A stretch of 64,000 bases of DNA, from NCBI GenBank assembly GCA_015143295.1, contig CM026574.1:9054938-9118937 (forward strand). The letters are read 5' to 3'. Shown piece by piece: positions 42,670 to 54,163 of the stretch (its first letter is position 1; each line of letters starts with the position of its first letter). Source of the DNA: Tetracentron sinense. Its lineage: Eukaryota; Streptophyta; Magnoliopsida; Trochodendrales; Trochodendraceae. Made by a program: the position numbers and the translations under genes. Below the pieces are notes generated by a model, which saw nothing but the letters and a program-made list of their open reading frames with translations, had not been told where the DNA came from and ran no database searches.

Positions 42670-42975
42670 GATTTTTTTTTTTTCGATTGAAGGCAACTAC
42701 ACCACGAGGTGAAAGCTGCAGGCAAAGCAAGGAAACACTCACACCCACTCATTCACACACACACCCTACACCACATACACTTTCAACCCTTAAAAGCTTC
42801 ACCCAACCACTCCCCAAAACGGGTACCAACCGTTTGGGGGTGAGATGGAACTTTTAAGGGATTGAGAATTCAGAACCAACTCCGATGTGGGACTAAACAC
42901 ATTAACAGTGGTGTTTTTGGTTGAAGGCAACTGCACCACAAGGTGAAAGCTATAGGCAAAGCAAGGAAACACAAT
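42670..42975 (-). mobile_element. A-tailed retroposon-like repeat, two partial copies
   Basis: On the minus strand CTTTCACCTCGTGGTGTAGT followed by TGCCTTCAATCG ends in an A-run at 42671-42682. A second copy (CACCTTGTGGTGCAGTTGCC) lies at 42915-42970. Between them is TAGTCCCACATCGGAG, a phrase common in plant repeats. Related ends occur at 3960-4033 and 63430-63528. Confidence 0.45.
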
Positions 42976-43280
42976 AAATATATTGAAAGGGAAAAATCCC
43001 GCACATGCCACACGTCTGTAGCTGCTTAGCTGGTAGAGGAATAATAGCAAAACTCCACCTGTGAATGAGTCTGAGGGGGTGGGTGTGCACCCTAAAATAA
43101 GCTTCGATGATAAAGTCAGTATAAGGCACAAGCACATGAACATAAGGCACAAGCACATGAACATATGAACATAATGGTATAGAGATACTTATCGTGAGGT
43201 CACTGGGTGTATGCACTTGAGGACGAGCTTTGGTGTTATGCTCTAGAGATTGTAGCTTAGGAGACACAAAGAATATGGCT

Positions 43281-43552
43281 TAGACAACGTAGCTCGGATA
43301 AGGCACAGACAACGCAGCTCGGATAAGGCACAGACAACGTAGCTCAGATAAGGCACAGACAACGTAGCTCAGACAAAGCACAAACAACGTAGCTCGGACA
43401 AGGCACAGACAACGTAGCTCTGACAACGTAGCTCAGATAAGGCACCGACAACGTAGCTCAGATAAGGCACAAACAACGTAGCTCTGACAACGTAGCTCAG
43501 ATAAGGCACCGACAACGTAGCTCTAGCTCGGACAACGTAGCTCGGATAACAT
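43281..43552. repeat. 25-bp minisatellite, ~12 units (3' LTR)
   Basis: The consensus is GACAACGTAGCTCGGATAAG plus GCACA. Some units are truncated to 14 bp (GACAACGTAGCTCT). The equivalent array in the other LTR (45865-46180) has about 14 units. Confidence 0.92.
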
Positions 43553-43651
43553 ATACATTGTGCATCAAACAACGGGTACGTTGTACATCTCACGACGGGT
43601 ACGTTGTACATCTCACAACGGGTACGTTGTACATCAGACAACGAACAACGA

Positions 43652-43875
43652 GCTCGGCACTATTCACAACACAACGTGACAACGTATTCGGCACTATTCA
43701 CAGCACAACGCGACAACGGATTCGGCACTATTCACAGCACAACGCGACAACGTATTCGGAACTATTCACAGCACAACGCGACAATGGATTCGGCACTATT
43801 CACAGCACAACGCGACAACGGATTCGGCACTACTCACAGCACAACGCGACAACAGATTCGGCACTATTCACATCG
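43652..43875. repeat. 34-bp minisatellite, 6 full units (3' LTR)
   Basis: The unit begins CGGCACTATTCACAGCACAA and continues CGCGACAACGGATT. Only 3 full units are present in the other LTR (46261-46377). Just upstream (43563-43640) a 26-bp motif with GGGTACGTTGTACATC is repeated three times here and twice there. Confidence 0.92.
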
Positions 43876-44403
43876 GCAGACACAACTTCAAGTGTGATTG
43901 CACTCAACAGCTAATCAATTACAAGGCCCTGCAAGTGGCAGTGTGACCATTCATGGAGAGCATTAGGCGGACATGACCTATTTGAGAGAATCGGGTGGCC
44001 ATAATCAATTGTGAGACCATAAAGAGCATCAAGTAGCCAGATAACACCAAAAGAAGATGAGAGAATCAGGTGAGTGGCCGCCTACATAGCCCTTCGGGGT
44101 AGGGGTGTGAATGACTCAAGCTTCTCAGATCTCCTTCTTCCTCTTCTTCTTCTTCCCTTTATTTCCTCTCTTGCCTTTCGCACCATCCTCCTCTTCTTTC
44201 TGGTGATTCTTGCTTATTTATAGGCATTTTGAGTCATCATGACTTGTGTAGTCATGATGAGGTCACCTGCCAGACAACACTCAAGAGAGCCAGCACATAG
44301 CCCAGGTGGGCTTATGTCGGCTAAATTGTTAGAATTTGTTAGTATGAGAAATCCCTATTTTACCCCTTCTTTTTACTCCTTTTTACGAATTTTATCCGTT
44401 ACA

Positions 44404-45563
44404 TTTAGCCCCTTCTCGGTGCCTTGGACTCCGTTCGAGGTGCCGAGAATATTTCATGGGTAAAATTCTCAAAAACGATATCCTGCATGTTGCACAAACA
44501 AACAAGGAACTTGCTTAGAGCGTGAAAAGGAACATGGATCTACCTGGTTCGCAGACACTGATTGTGTTCCGCTCTCCACTCTCTTCCGTTGTAGATGCTT
44601 CGTTCTTACTGATACGTTGTGCTTTCGCATGAAGACTGATGTTGTGGAGGCAGAGCTCGCCGAGGAGTTAGAGCGAATCATTGACAACGAGGCCGAGCTT
44701 GCGAACAACAAAGAGGAACTTTCATCAACGAGGACGAGCTTGTGCCAGCGAAGACGAGCTTGTATCAGCCCCTAGTCAGGTTAGAGCAATTGCTTCTCGT
44801 GCATAGTACCTCAGAGCATGTGTTAGAGAGCACGGGAATGTACATGTATCAAAAATGAAGTCATTAGGTACTTTGAGCACGGGAAGGGGCATGAACACGT
44901 GAAGCTGTATGAACACAAGGATTCACTTGATAAACACACGGATGAGTTTGCAGTAAAAACCATCATAAATATAGACAAATGCTATCTCACGCGAATGACT
45001 CGTAATGGGGCATCATGACACCATGCTCAGATGGCATTGCATAAAAATAAGTCAATTGGTCGCTTACTGGGCAATGCATCTGACTGAGTCACAGAAGTCC
45101 CGTAGTGAGCATCATGCTTAGATATGTGTTGAACCGTGTGGTAAGACACCTTGCTCGGATGACATGTCATTAAGAAGCTACAAGTGTCCCATCACCGTAT
45201 TCAGACATATCAAATAAGACATCATTTGACATTGCATTCACGATGTTTTTTACTTCATATGGCACTGGTCGCTTCTCTTAATCTTTCACTTGATAAGTCA
45301 CTTCGCAATTCACTTGATTTGAAAATTCACTAGAGCATGCACTAGACAGTTCACTTGATAAATCACTTGAGGATGAGAATGCACTCGATAATTACCTTTT
45401 GATTGTTGTCATGCAGTGAAAGCCTCATTCAGACGTAGCTCGGATAAGGCACAAACAGCGTATACGTTGTGCAACTCACAATGGACAACGAGCTCAGCAC
45501 TACTCATAACAGATAACGCGACAACGGATTCGGCACAACGTATTCCCACAGACGGCGCCATTT
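44404..45563 (-). other. Internal region of the non-autonomous element
   Basis: No gag-pol. A stretch rich in GACGAGCTTG / GAGGCCGAGCTTGCG lies at 44640-44770. CACTTGATAA / TCACTTGA motifs lie at 45285-45390. LTR-like ACAACG sequence lies at 45430-45540, next to the primer site. Confidence 0.85.
45543..45560 (-). promoter_or_regulatory. Primer binding site of the non-autonomous element
   Basis: The minus strand reads TGGCGCCGTCTGTGGGAA, three bases from the 5' LTR end. Confidence 0.85.
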
Positions 45564-46909
45564 TGAAAGGGAAAAATCCCGCACATGCCACACGTCTGTA
45601 GCTGCTTAGCTGGTAGAGGAATAATAGCAAAACTCCACCTGTGAATGAGTCTGAGGGGGCGGGTGTGCACCCTGAAATAAGCTCCAATGATAAAGTCAGC
45701 ATAAGGCACAAGCACATGAACATAAGGCACAAGCACATGAACATATGAACATAATAGTATAGAGATACTTATCGTGAGGTCACTGGGTATATGCACTTGA
45801 GGACGAGCTCTGGTGTTATGCTCTGGAGATTGTAGCTCAGGAGACACAAAGAATATGGCTCAGACAACGTAGCTCGGATAAGGCACAGACAACGCAGCTC
45901 GGATAAGGCACAGACAACGTAGCTCAGATAAGGCACAGACAACGTAGCTCAGATAAGGCACAGACAACGTAGCTCGGACAAGGCACAGACAACGTAGCTT
46001 AGATAAGGCACAGACAACGTAGCTCAGATAAGGCACAGAAAACGTAGCTCTGACAACGTAGCTCAGATAAGGCACCGACAACGTAGCTCAGATAAGGCAC
46101 AGACAACGTAGCTCTGACAACTTAGCTCAGATAAGGCACCGACAACGTAGCTCTAGCTCGGACAACGTAGCTCGGATAACATATACGTTGTGCATCAAAC
46201 AACGGGTACGTTGTACATCTCACGACGGGTACGTTGTACATCAGACAACGAACAACGAGCTCGGCATTATTCACAACACAACGTGACAACGTATTCGGCA
46301 CTATTCACAGCACAACGCGACAACGGATTCGGCACTACTCACAGCACAACGCGACAACGGATTCGGCACTATTCACATCGGCAGACACAAGTTCAAGTGT
46401 GATTGCACTCAACAGCTAATCAATTGCAAGGCCCTGCAAGTGGTAGTGTGACCATTCATGGAGAGCATTAGGCGGACATGACCTATTTGAGAGAATCGGG
46501 TGGCCATAATCGATTGTGAGACTATAAAGAGCATCAAGTAGCCAGATAACACCAAAAGAAGATGAGAGAATCAGGTGAGTGGCCGCCTGCATAGCCCTTC
46601 GGGGTAAGGGTGTGAATGACTCAAGCTTCTCAGATCTCCTTCTTCCTCTTCTTCTTCTTCCCTTTATTTCCTCTCTTGCCTTTCGCACCATCCTCCTCTT
46701 CTTTTTGGTGATTCTTGCTTATTTATAGGCATTTTGAGTCATCATGACTTGTGTAGTCATGATGAGGTCACCTGCCAGACAACACTCAAGAGAGCCAGCA
46801 CATTAGCCCAGGTGGGCTTATGTCGGCTAAATTGTTAGAATTTGTTAGCATGAGAAATCCCTATTTTACCCATTCTTTTTACTCCTTTTTATGAATTTTA
46901 TCCGTTACA
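45564..46909 (-). repeat. 5' LTR of the non-autonomous element (1346 bp)
   Basis: Same ends as the LTR at 42984. A TATA-like box lies on the minus strand near 46718-46730. The two LTRs differ mainly in minisatellite unit number; outside the arrays they are nearly identical by eye. Confidence 0.92.
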
Positions 46910-47084
46910 TATATGATTTTTCTTCACTAATTATAATAAATATACTTTTTAACATTTTTCAAAGATTAAATCAAATCTAAGTTTGGGTCAACTTTGGGGA
47001 GACAAATTGGGTCACCCAAAGAGTTGATAGAACTAAAACACGGTAATATTCTCCAACAATATAGAAATATATACAATTCATTAA

Positions 47085-47470
47085 GATTGAAAAATTAAAA
47101 TTTTCTATGGTTAGGATTTACTATACCTTAGGGTTCAACAATATAACCTTTAAAAAAAAAATACATTAAAAAATTGTTTAACTCTAGTGAAATTTTTTTA
47201 CCCTTGCCATGTTTGGTTGCCAAGAAAATTGGTGAAATCATAGAAAATAAAATAAAATTTTGGATATCTAATACAATTTTTAGGTATGTTTTGTTCAATT
47301 TTTTTGTTTTTTTTATGTTATTACTTATTTTCTAGACAACCAAACATAGGATTAGGGTTATTTAAAAAAAAAAAAACCAATGTTATATTATTGAACTCCA
47401 AAGTAAATGGATCTTAACCATAATTAATAGAGTTAAAAGAGTCACATGTTGACATGTGGCAGCTTCCCCC
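47085..47470. mobile_element. M3-type MITE interrupted by an M2 MITE
   Basis: The outer arms ATGGTTAGGATTTACTATAC and CTTAGGGTTCAACAATATAA on the left mirror GGATCTTAACCATAATTAAT and TTATATTATTGAACTCC on the right. The right side ends in GTCACATGTTGACATGTGG. Confidence 0.6.
47205..47351. mobile_element. MITE family M2 copy 3
   Basis: Left TGCCATGTTTGGTTGCCAAG and right TAGACAACCAAACATAGG. Nested in an M3 element, as at 4262. Confidence 0.72.
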
Positions 47471-47744
47471 CGTGCTTAACTACAATTTTTTTTTTCAAAA
47501 GTTTAAAACCGCCTAGCCCCCATGCTTTGCCCTCTTTCAAATGTTGAGGGAAGGAGACACGTGCCCCCTAGCTCCGCCCCTGTTGACAGGTACCGAAATG
47601 TGTATAATCTAAATCGTGTGTAATTTGTGCAAAAAGGGAGTACAGAATCCCAACTTTTTTTTAGGTTTTAACCGAGCATGTTAATAGAAATACTTGAAAT
47701 TCTCCACTGCTATAACCGGGCTCCTTGGAGTCCGGTTACATCCC

Positions 47745-47960
47745 ACATGTCAACATGTGTTCCTTTTAATACCCCTTACCTGTTGTTAAGATTTACTAAC
47801 CGGATTCAACCATTTAATCTTACTTCTTGGAAAAGAAATATTAAAAAATATTAACCACAATTAACCATTAGAGTTAATATTTTTTAAATATTCTTTTTCT
47901 AAAAGCCAATGGATGAACCCTATGGGTTAATAAATCTTAACTACAATTAAGCTACTCACC
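47745..47960. mobile_element. M3-type MITE copy
   Basis: CACATGTCAACATGTGTTCC and TTAAGATTTACTAACCGG on the left mirror CCTATGGGTTAATAAATCTT on the right, around an AT-rich centre. A short inverted repeat, TAACCGGGCTCC / GGAGTCCGGTTA, lies just outside at 47715-47740. Confidence 0.55.
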
Positions 47961-48077
47961 GCCCAAAGTCCATTCAATCAATTTAGTCAGAATGGTCAAT
48001 TTAGTCAGCCCATTCTATTTCTCTCTCATGAGACTATTGTCATGATATGTATACACAAGCATTAACCAACTCAACAT

Positions 48078-48210
48078 TTTTTTTTTTTTTTTTTTTTTGA
48101 GACTGGGGGTTCCCCAACCCTTCGGGTCAGGACTAATCCCCGAGGTGTGACAAGCACCCGCAACCCGCCACACCGGGAAAATCCGGAAAACTGTGCAGGA
48201 GCGGACCAAA
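48078..48210 (-). mobile_element. SINE 3' part with A-tail
   Basis: On the minus strand the body ends in a run of about 20 A (48079-48099 as T on this strand), preceded by GGGTTGGGGAACCCCCAGTC and GGGGATTAGTCC. The same 3' sequence occurs at 63911-64000, and the SINE at 19838 ends similarly (AGGGTTGGGACACCC). Confidence 0.6.
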
Positions 48211-49031
48211 GGAGGAACATGGGAGAAAGTAACAAATAATGACCTTAATGTAATATATGCTATGTTGCTAGACCAAGAAATTGAACTAAGGAATCCATTT
48301 CCCGCCGATAGACAAGACAATTGATGTTTGGAGCTCTATGAGAAGAGGCAAGCAATGGGCTCTTCGCTCTTCACTCGAGGTAGAGGAATAAGAACTCTCT
48401 AACCCCCGTCTAGATTAGGTCTCTCTAATAAATCTTATTATCACCTATTAACTCTTTTTTAATAGAGAATCTTTATTCATAAAAATAGCAAAATACAAAT
48501 ATAGATATTAAATAAAAATAGCAAAATAAGGATATAATATGTATTAATAGGTCTCATGGGTCCCACATAATACTATATATTATAATGATTTTTTTATAAA
48601 AGGTGAAGGATAATTACATCATCATAATATACTGTTTGGTAGAATGATATTAATAAAGTGGAATCCAAAATTTCGTCGAGATACCGCAAGCTTGAACACT
48701 GTTTGGTGGAGCAAGCTTGAACATAATTAGACTAGGATATGAACTATCGAGAAACGGAAATGTTAACAGAGATAATATGTGCTTGACACATTGACAATCT
48801 GTCAAGTAATTGAGTGCCACATGAAGTGTTCTCGGCCACACAAAAAAAGAAGATGTGTAGATCCCTTGCGTGCGTGCCCACTTGACAAAAATCAGTCTAG
48901 GAAGGGCGCCATCCGATAGGACAGAATTTTGGTCATGAAACTATTCACCAGACCTAGCTCAGAAATAAGAGGGATGATTGCGTCTCCACCAAAAGCTCTG
49001 CTTCTAAGAGCCACGTTTAAGAGTTTGGTAA
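48211..49031. other. AT-rich intergenic DNA
   Basis: No gene or bounded repeat could be supported. Confidence 0.6.
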
Positions 49032-49040
49032 CCCTTTAAA

Positions 49041-49330
49041 GGCCTTGGATTGTCTCTCGCAAAGCTAGAAAGGGCCGGTCTCGGGGTTCCATAGAATAGG
49101 GGACAAGTGGTGGAGAAGTCAAAATCATGGGGCCCATGATTTTGACTTCTCCACACAGAATAAGAAATGTGGCCACAAGTGTGAAAATAAGGGGGAGAGA
49201 TATCAAAGGGGGAGAAGTCAAAATCAAGGGGAGAAAATGAAATGACTTCTCCCCATTTTTATTCCAGTTGTCGCACAATGTATGGAACCCCGAGAGCCCT
49301 TTCTGCCTTCGCCAGAGACAATCCAAGGCC
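49041..49330. mobile_element. Mutator-type MITE, family M1, copy 4 (290 bp)
   Basis: The termini GGCCTTGGATTGTCTCTCGC and, complement of the right end, GGCCTTGGATTGTCTCTGGC are nearly identical. Target duplication is CCCTTTAAA (49032-49040) and CACTTTAAA (49331-49339), 8 of 9. It contains the family motif GAGAGATATCAAAGGGGGAG, then AAGTCAAAATCAAGGGG, and a 41-bp palindrome at 49112-49152. Confidence 0.9.
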
Positions 49331-49959
49331 CACTTTAAAAATCTAAAAAGGAAGCCAAGTAACACCTCTACAGCCCCTTATGAAAAATCAGGATTTTCTG
49401 GCTGACGTGTCATAGGATGGTAATCTTATGTGGCAGAATGAGAGAGGGAGAAAACATTTTGTAATAGTATTAGGTAATAGATTTATGATGACTAGTCTAG
49501 CATAAAATAGAGTAAAACCCTAGTTTATATTCAAACATGGTTTCAATTCGCAGTCCATAATCCATATTGAAATGTTTTATTTCTGTTTTTTTTGACGGAT
49601 GGATGGTGCTTTCTTATAATCCTTCAAAAATAGAAATTGGTCTGTTGGTGGAATGGAAATACCTTAACCCAGAATTCAATATTCGAATTTGAAAAGATAT
49701 TCCTCAAGTTTCAAGCCACAATGCACAAAATGATGATAATCGAAGATTTAAAATTAAAAGAAAACTCACGACAATTTTACAGAAACTGCTTTGGAAAGAG
49801 GAAAACTGCCGCTGGGATATTTACAGTATACTCCGTTTCACAAACAAAAAGAAACTGTGCACAATTTCCATACTCTCTCAGTGTTTCTGATTTGGAATAA
49901 TGGCACATTACACAAAATGCATATCCACAAAATCTTTGGAAGAAGAGCAGTTAGAGAAC

Positions 49960-50151
49960 TTACCATGTTGGATCTGCATTTTGAGAAGAACAAAACTGTA
50001 CAGTACGTATCCATATCTTTTCCAATTCTAAATTAGCTCCATTTGCAACATCCAGGTCCATGTAAGCATAAGCCTCCGATTGATCATCCCATTTGAACGG
50101 CAACCGTAACACAATCTGAAATGGCCCAAATTCCTCAACACTGGATGTCAA
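49960..50151 (-). pseudogene. Exon relic of an unidentified gene
   Basis: The open minus-strand stretch reads SSVEEFGPFQIVLRLPFKWD, then YAYMDLDVANGANLELEKIW, and is followed by CCAACATGGTAAGTTC, a good donor context. It looks like a real exon by composition, but the family is not recognised. The block A copy is degenerate. Confidence 0.4.
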
Positions 50152-50272
50152 TAAGTTTATAATAGAAACTTTTAGTACTCATGTACTCCAGCCACTGGCG
50201 ACTGCCGTGTTCTCCTGTGGCACAAATTGTAGCAACAAGTAGCATAAACCCTCATGCAGAGAGGAGAGGCCA

Positions 50273-50405
50273 AAAGATGGGTATTTGAGTGCGAAAGGAC
50301 TGTGAAAGCAAGACAGAGAGAAAATGAATGCTTAAGAAAACCAGACTAGCCAACCTCTAGCTTGCTTTCACAGTCTTCTTTCCGAACTCAAATACCCATC
50401 TTTCA
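50273..50405. repeat. ~42-bp inverted repeat
   Basis: AAAGATGGGTATTTGAGTGC...GACTGTGAAAGCAAG is mirrored at 50362-50405 by CTTGCTTTCACAGTC...CTCAAATACCCATCTTT. In block A (12529-12632) the right arm is kept and the left arm is partly decayed. Confidence 0.8.
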
Positions 50406-51203
50406 GTGCTTTCACTGAAAGAACAATGTAGGAGAGTGAGGTTATGCTTGTAGAAAATGACTTTTGTAAAACCGTGATGAAAACTCACTTCCTGAGGAAC
50501 ATATAATATTTTTATTGAAAAAATAAGATTTTGATTACAAATAAAAATTAGATGTGAAACACATTCATTGCTATATGAACGACATATAGTATGTAATGGT
50601 TGCGAAGAAACCCTATTCATTCAAGCAGGAGTATAAAGACTGACTATATTTTACAGGCATGTAGTGCATGATGGTTTCCAAAAAAACAAAAATACAAAAA
50701 ATCTTTCATTTGAGTAAAGACATAAGTTTTTTTAATTGGTAAGGAAGCAATAAATAGAAACCAACCAAAGGAAGTTACAAAGAGATACACTGGCAGCAAG
50801 GAAACCACTAGGTGCGAACGAAGAATAAAAAAGCAATAAGCAAAAAACAAAAGGCCTAAAAAGGGTAAAAAGGCATAAAACACCTCCTACAACGATGAGA
50901 ATAGACATCACACAAAATGGAGGATCAAGAGAAAGAACTATTCTGATGGGGAATCAACAAATAATACCAAAGCAAGATAAATATATAAAGCAGTCCTAGA
51001 AACCAAAAACTCCATACACAACAAACATTCATGACGCTGATAAGGCTATCAATCTTCAATCCCTAATTATATAGCTTCTAGATACTCCTATGAATTCATA
51101 AGATTGGTAACCCATGAAGCTACAATAGAGTGAATCATGTCGATAATAGAGGGAATGCTACTATGCCAGTAGATCTGCTATTATGCCACAAGTGTTTAAC
51201 TTG

Positions 51204-53588
51204 CTATGTGCCAGAATCTAGACAAACATTTTTAATGGCGTGTGAGCAATCTGCCACCACTCCTCCACGCAACCCATCCATCAATCTCCGCATCCTCCCA
51301 ACAAGCATGGTCTCCTCTAGAGTCTCCACAGCTCCCTCAGTCTCATGATCAAGATAATGACTAACCTGGGACGACTCAGCCACGACATTTACCCAAGCAA
51401 CTAGATAAGGTCGTGGGTGTTTTTCCACCTTTAGATTTAACTTATCAACCAACTCCTGGGAAGCCACATTCATGCTACTTCATCCATCGATGATAACCTT
51501 GCAAACTTTTCATTCACATGCTACATGAGTATGAAAAATATTGGTGCGACGCCAATCTTCTTTCTCCTCTTCCTTAGGGATGGTCAAGATTCTTCTAACT
51601 ATAAGAATAGTCTCAGGGAGTCATTCTAATTCTTCAATATCTGATTCTTTTAATGGTTCAACACCTTGATCATTAGCTAATTGATCTTCTTCGGTTTCTT
51701 CTTCACAATAATGAATGTTCTTTGTAGGGCACACAATTGCATAATGCCCTGCTCCACCACACTTGTAGCATTTTGCTTCACTATCACGGCGTGATGTACT
51801 ATTCACAGGAGCCTTGCCCTTGTTACCATCTCCACCAAATAGCTTCGAGCTGCTGAATTTGTTGATTAAAGGAGAGTTTGAAGTACTCACATTGCTACAG
51901 GGAACACTGGAAGCATTTTGAGAGGTAGAGAATCCTCCAACTACGACTCCAGTACGCTTTAGCGTTAAGTGCCTTAATTTAGCTTCAATCTTTAAGGCCA
52001 ACTGGTAAGCTTCTTCAAGGTTTGTCAAGCGTACAGTCGTGAGTTCCTTCTTAATTTCCATCTTCAAACTCATCCGATACCGCGATATAGCTTGTCGCTC
52101 GTCTTCTGTTATCCGGCTACGATTAGTTAATTCATTGAATTTCTCCGTGTATTCCTCTATACTAGAAGCTCCTTATCGAAGTTGAAATAACTCCTCAAAG
52201 ATGGTTTCTTCATAATCAAGAGGAAGATACTTCTCTTTCAACTTCAATTTCATCTCCTCCCAATCACTGATAGGAGGTTGACCGAGTCTATAGAGTCGAT
52301 CCTCTATACTATGCCACCATATACGAGCTTATCCCTTGAGTTTCATTTTCACAAAACGGACCCGTCGTTCTTCGGACATTTCGAACCAATCAAAATAATC
52401 TTCCAAAGACATTAACCAGTCTTGGAAGGCATGCGAATCTAGCTTTCCGAAGAAATTAGCAACTTTAACTTTAACTCCCCTCGATCCATCATCAAATCGA
52501 TCTCTATAATTATCACGACGCTCGAAGATTTGACAGAAATTGCCTTATGGAATTCTAGCTTCAACACGATGTGGAGGTGGTCTATGCAAAGTAGAGTCAT
52601 CGCGAATTGAAGTATGAGTTACTGATGCTTTGGGCTGATTGTTCCTCGTGCCCTCACCAATGCCACCTATATCTTCATGCTCTTGAAAAACTTCATCAAA
52701 ATTTGCGTCACCATTATTGGGTTCTTGTTGAACTTCTTCCAATTGCTCCGGGAATATACAAGACCATAGGATGTCTGTACGTTGGGAGAGTTGTTGCACT
52801 TGTTGAACAAACTCCAAAAGAAGTTCATCTCACTGAGATTGCGTGAGTTTAGGAGCATATGGTCGTCCACTTCGAGTAGACATTTTTTTCACAAAATTGC
52901 CAAGAAATCGGAACTTGCTCTGATACCAAAAATTGATGTAGGACGAAGAAAGAATGATGTTAGATTATAATAAAGGGAATACGAAGTTTAAAGAGAAATG
53001 AAATAAGAAGAAAGAAAGAAGAGAAGTAGAGTCTCACTACTTCTATGGAATACCTAGGATTGGAGTCTCACCAATTTAGGCGTCCGAAGATGGAGTCACA
53101 CCACCAATGCAAGGAGTCACACCTTACTTAAAGAAGAACTTTCATTCACTACAATTCTACCATGCTTATATTACCATAGGGTCTTCTATTTATAGGCATT
53201 AATAGAACATTCTACATAAAAGCTAAGACATTAAGGTTCTAGAACCAACTAAGAACTCTTGGACTTTCTAGACCCTTAGGCTTTCTAGAATATTCTAAAT
53301 GACTCTTGACTATCTAGAGAATATTAAAGACTCTTAACTTTCTAGAACACTCTTTAGACTTGACTTTCTAGAAAATTCTTGACATTCTAGAAATTCCTTA
53401 ATAACATTTTTGACTTTCTAGAGTATTCTATCAACTTCCAAAAAGAGTCTTGGTCTTTCTAGAAGACCCTTTTAATGCATGGCTGGATTTTCAGATTTGT
53501 GGGTCCATTTTATGGGCTTTATGGATTGTCATGAGTTTTCTTGGGCCTACGGTTGTACACTTTGAGGTCCACGGGTCTGTCTTCATCA
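51204..53588 (-). mobile_element. 5' part of a Ty3-gypsy retrotransposon (LTR, primer site, gag, start of protease)
   Basis: On the minus strand: LTR of ~655 bp (52934-53588, ends ...CATCA, with a TATA box CCTATAAATAG near 53187-53197), then TGGTATCAGAGC (52917-52928), then gag, and a short frame around 51204-51473 in the protease position. Homology stops at about 51200, where block A' begins, so RT, integrase and the 3' LTR are absent. Confidence 0.85.
51621..52885 (-). pseudogene. gypsy gag with CCHC zinc knuckle
   Basis: The minus strand opens MSTRSGRPYAPKLTQSQ near 52883. Further on it has the capsid-type stretch FFGKLDSHAFQDWLMSLEDY, WEEMKLKLKEKYLP, IEEYTEKFNELTNRS and the knuckle CYKCGGAGHYAIVC near 51735-51776. 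Stops occur near 52834, 52544, 52333 and 52172, so it is non-functional. Confidence 0.9.
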
Positions 53589-53659
53589 CACTCGCTTGAC
53601 TTAACCGAATCGAGTCGCGTCAAAACTCAAATGAGACCCTATTCGGCGAATTACTCAGG

Positions 53660-54160
53660 TTCACCTACTTTTCGGCGAATTAACTACCCAAAACAAGGCA
53701 AACTAGCTTCTTTAAAGGATTCACCTACTATCTCTTTCCACTCCTGCTTCCTCTTCTTTATCTATTTTTTACATCACATGCCACCCATCCGGTGTAAAAC
53801 TAAAGGATACCATTGCACTCAATCCATGTGCTTCAACCAGTGACGAACTAGGCAATACCACACATAAACTGAATTTGACCACAGTATATAAAAATGCAGG
53901 AACTGAAAATAAGTGACAAAGATACTTAAACATCAACAACAGTCCCCCAAGTTGTTGAACAGAAAGTGTCTACTGGAAATAAGCTAATAACATGATTAGA
54001 GAATAAACAAAGCAATTCAAGCACATTTTGAGTAATAAATCTCGGATCAGAGATATTTAGTAGTAACAGCAACCATGACGATGGTAAGAACAAAAATTCA
54101 TTCACAGCTAAAAACAAAAAATAAGAATGTTATTTGATTAGTAACGTCATAAATAAGTTA
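53660..54160 (-). repeat. F-box unit C, 3' flank
   Basis: The shared flank begins abruptly at about 53675 (TTAACTACCCAAAACAAGGC), 90 bp from the gypsy LTR, and runs to the gene. Its earlier part is missing compared with units A, B and D. Confidence 0.8.
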
Positions 54161-54163
54161 TTG

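Larger units (their letters stand above)
42984..44403 (-). repeat. 3' LTR of the non-autonomous element (1420 bp)
   Basis: Contains three tandem arrays (43281-43552, 43563-43640, 43652-43875). A TATA-like box on the minus strand (TATAAATAAG) lies near 44213-44225. Confidence 0.92.
42984..46909 (-). mobile_element. Non-autonomous LTR retrotransposon with minisatellite-filled LTRs (3926 bp)
   Basis: Perfect 5-bp target duplication TATAT at 42979-42983 and 46910-46914. LTRs of 1420 bp (42984-44403) and 1346 bp (45564-46909) both run TG...CA. On the minus strand the 5' LTR is followed by AAA and TGGCGCCGTCTGTGGGAA (45543-45560), a primer site widespread in plant gypsy elements. A purine-rich GAGAAGGGGCTAAA directly precedes the 3' LTR (44404-44417). 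The internal region is only 1160 bp and has no gag or pol motif in any frame, so the element depends on a partner. A related solo LTR is at 24198-24959. Confidence 0.93.
49495..51185 (+). repeat. Duplicated block A' (first copy at 11573-13257)
   Basis: Colinear with block A in the same orientation. It contains no intact gene. Landmarks include CCCTAGTTTATATTCAAACA and TCTAGCTTGCTTTCACAGTC. Confidence 0.85.

Noticed and set aside
43558..43914. Overlapping repetitive reading frames (Arg/His/Ser-rich repeats) in the LTR arrays, also at 46190-46419 and on the other strand
   Set aside because: They are translations of the 25-34 bp minisatellites, open in several frames at once, with no start context and different lengths in the two LTRs. 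Not protein genes.
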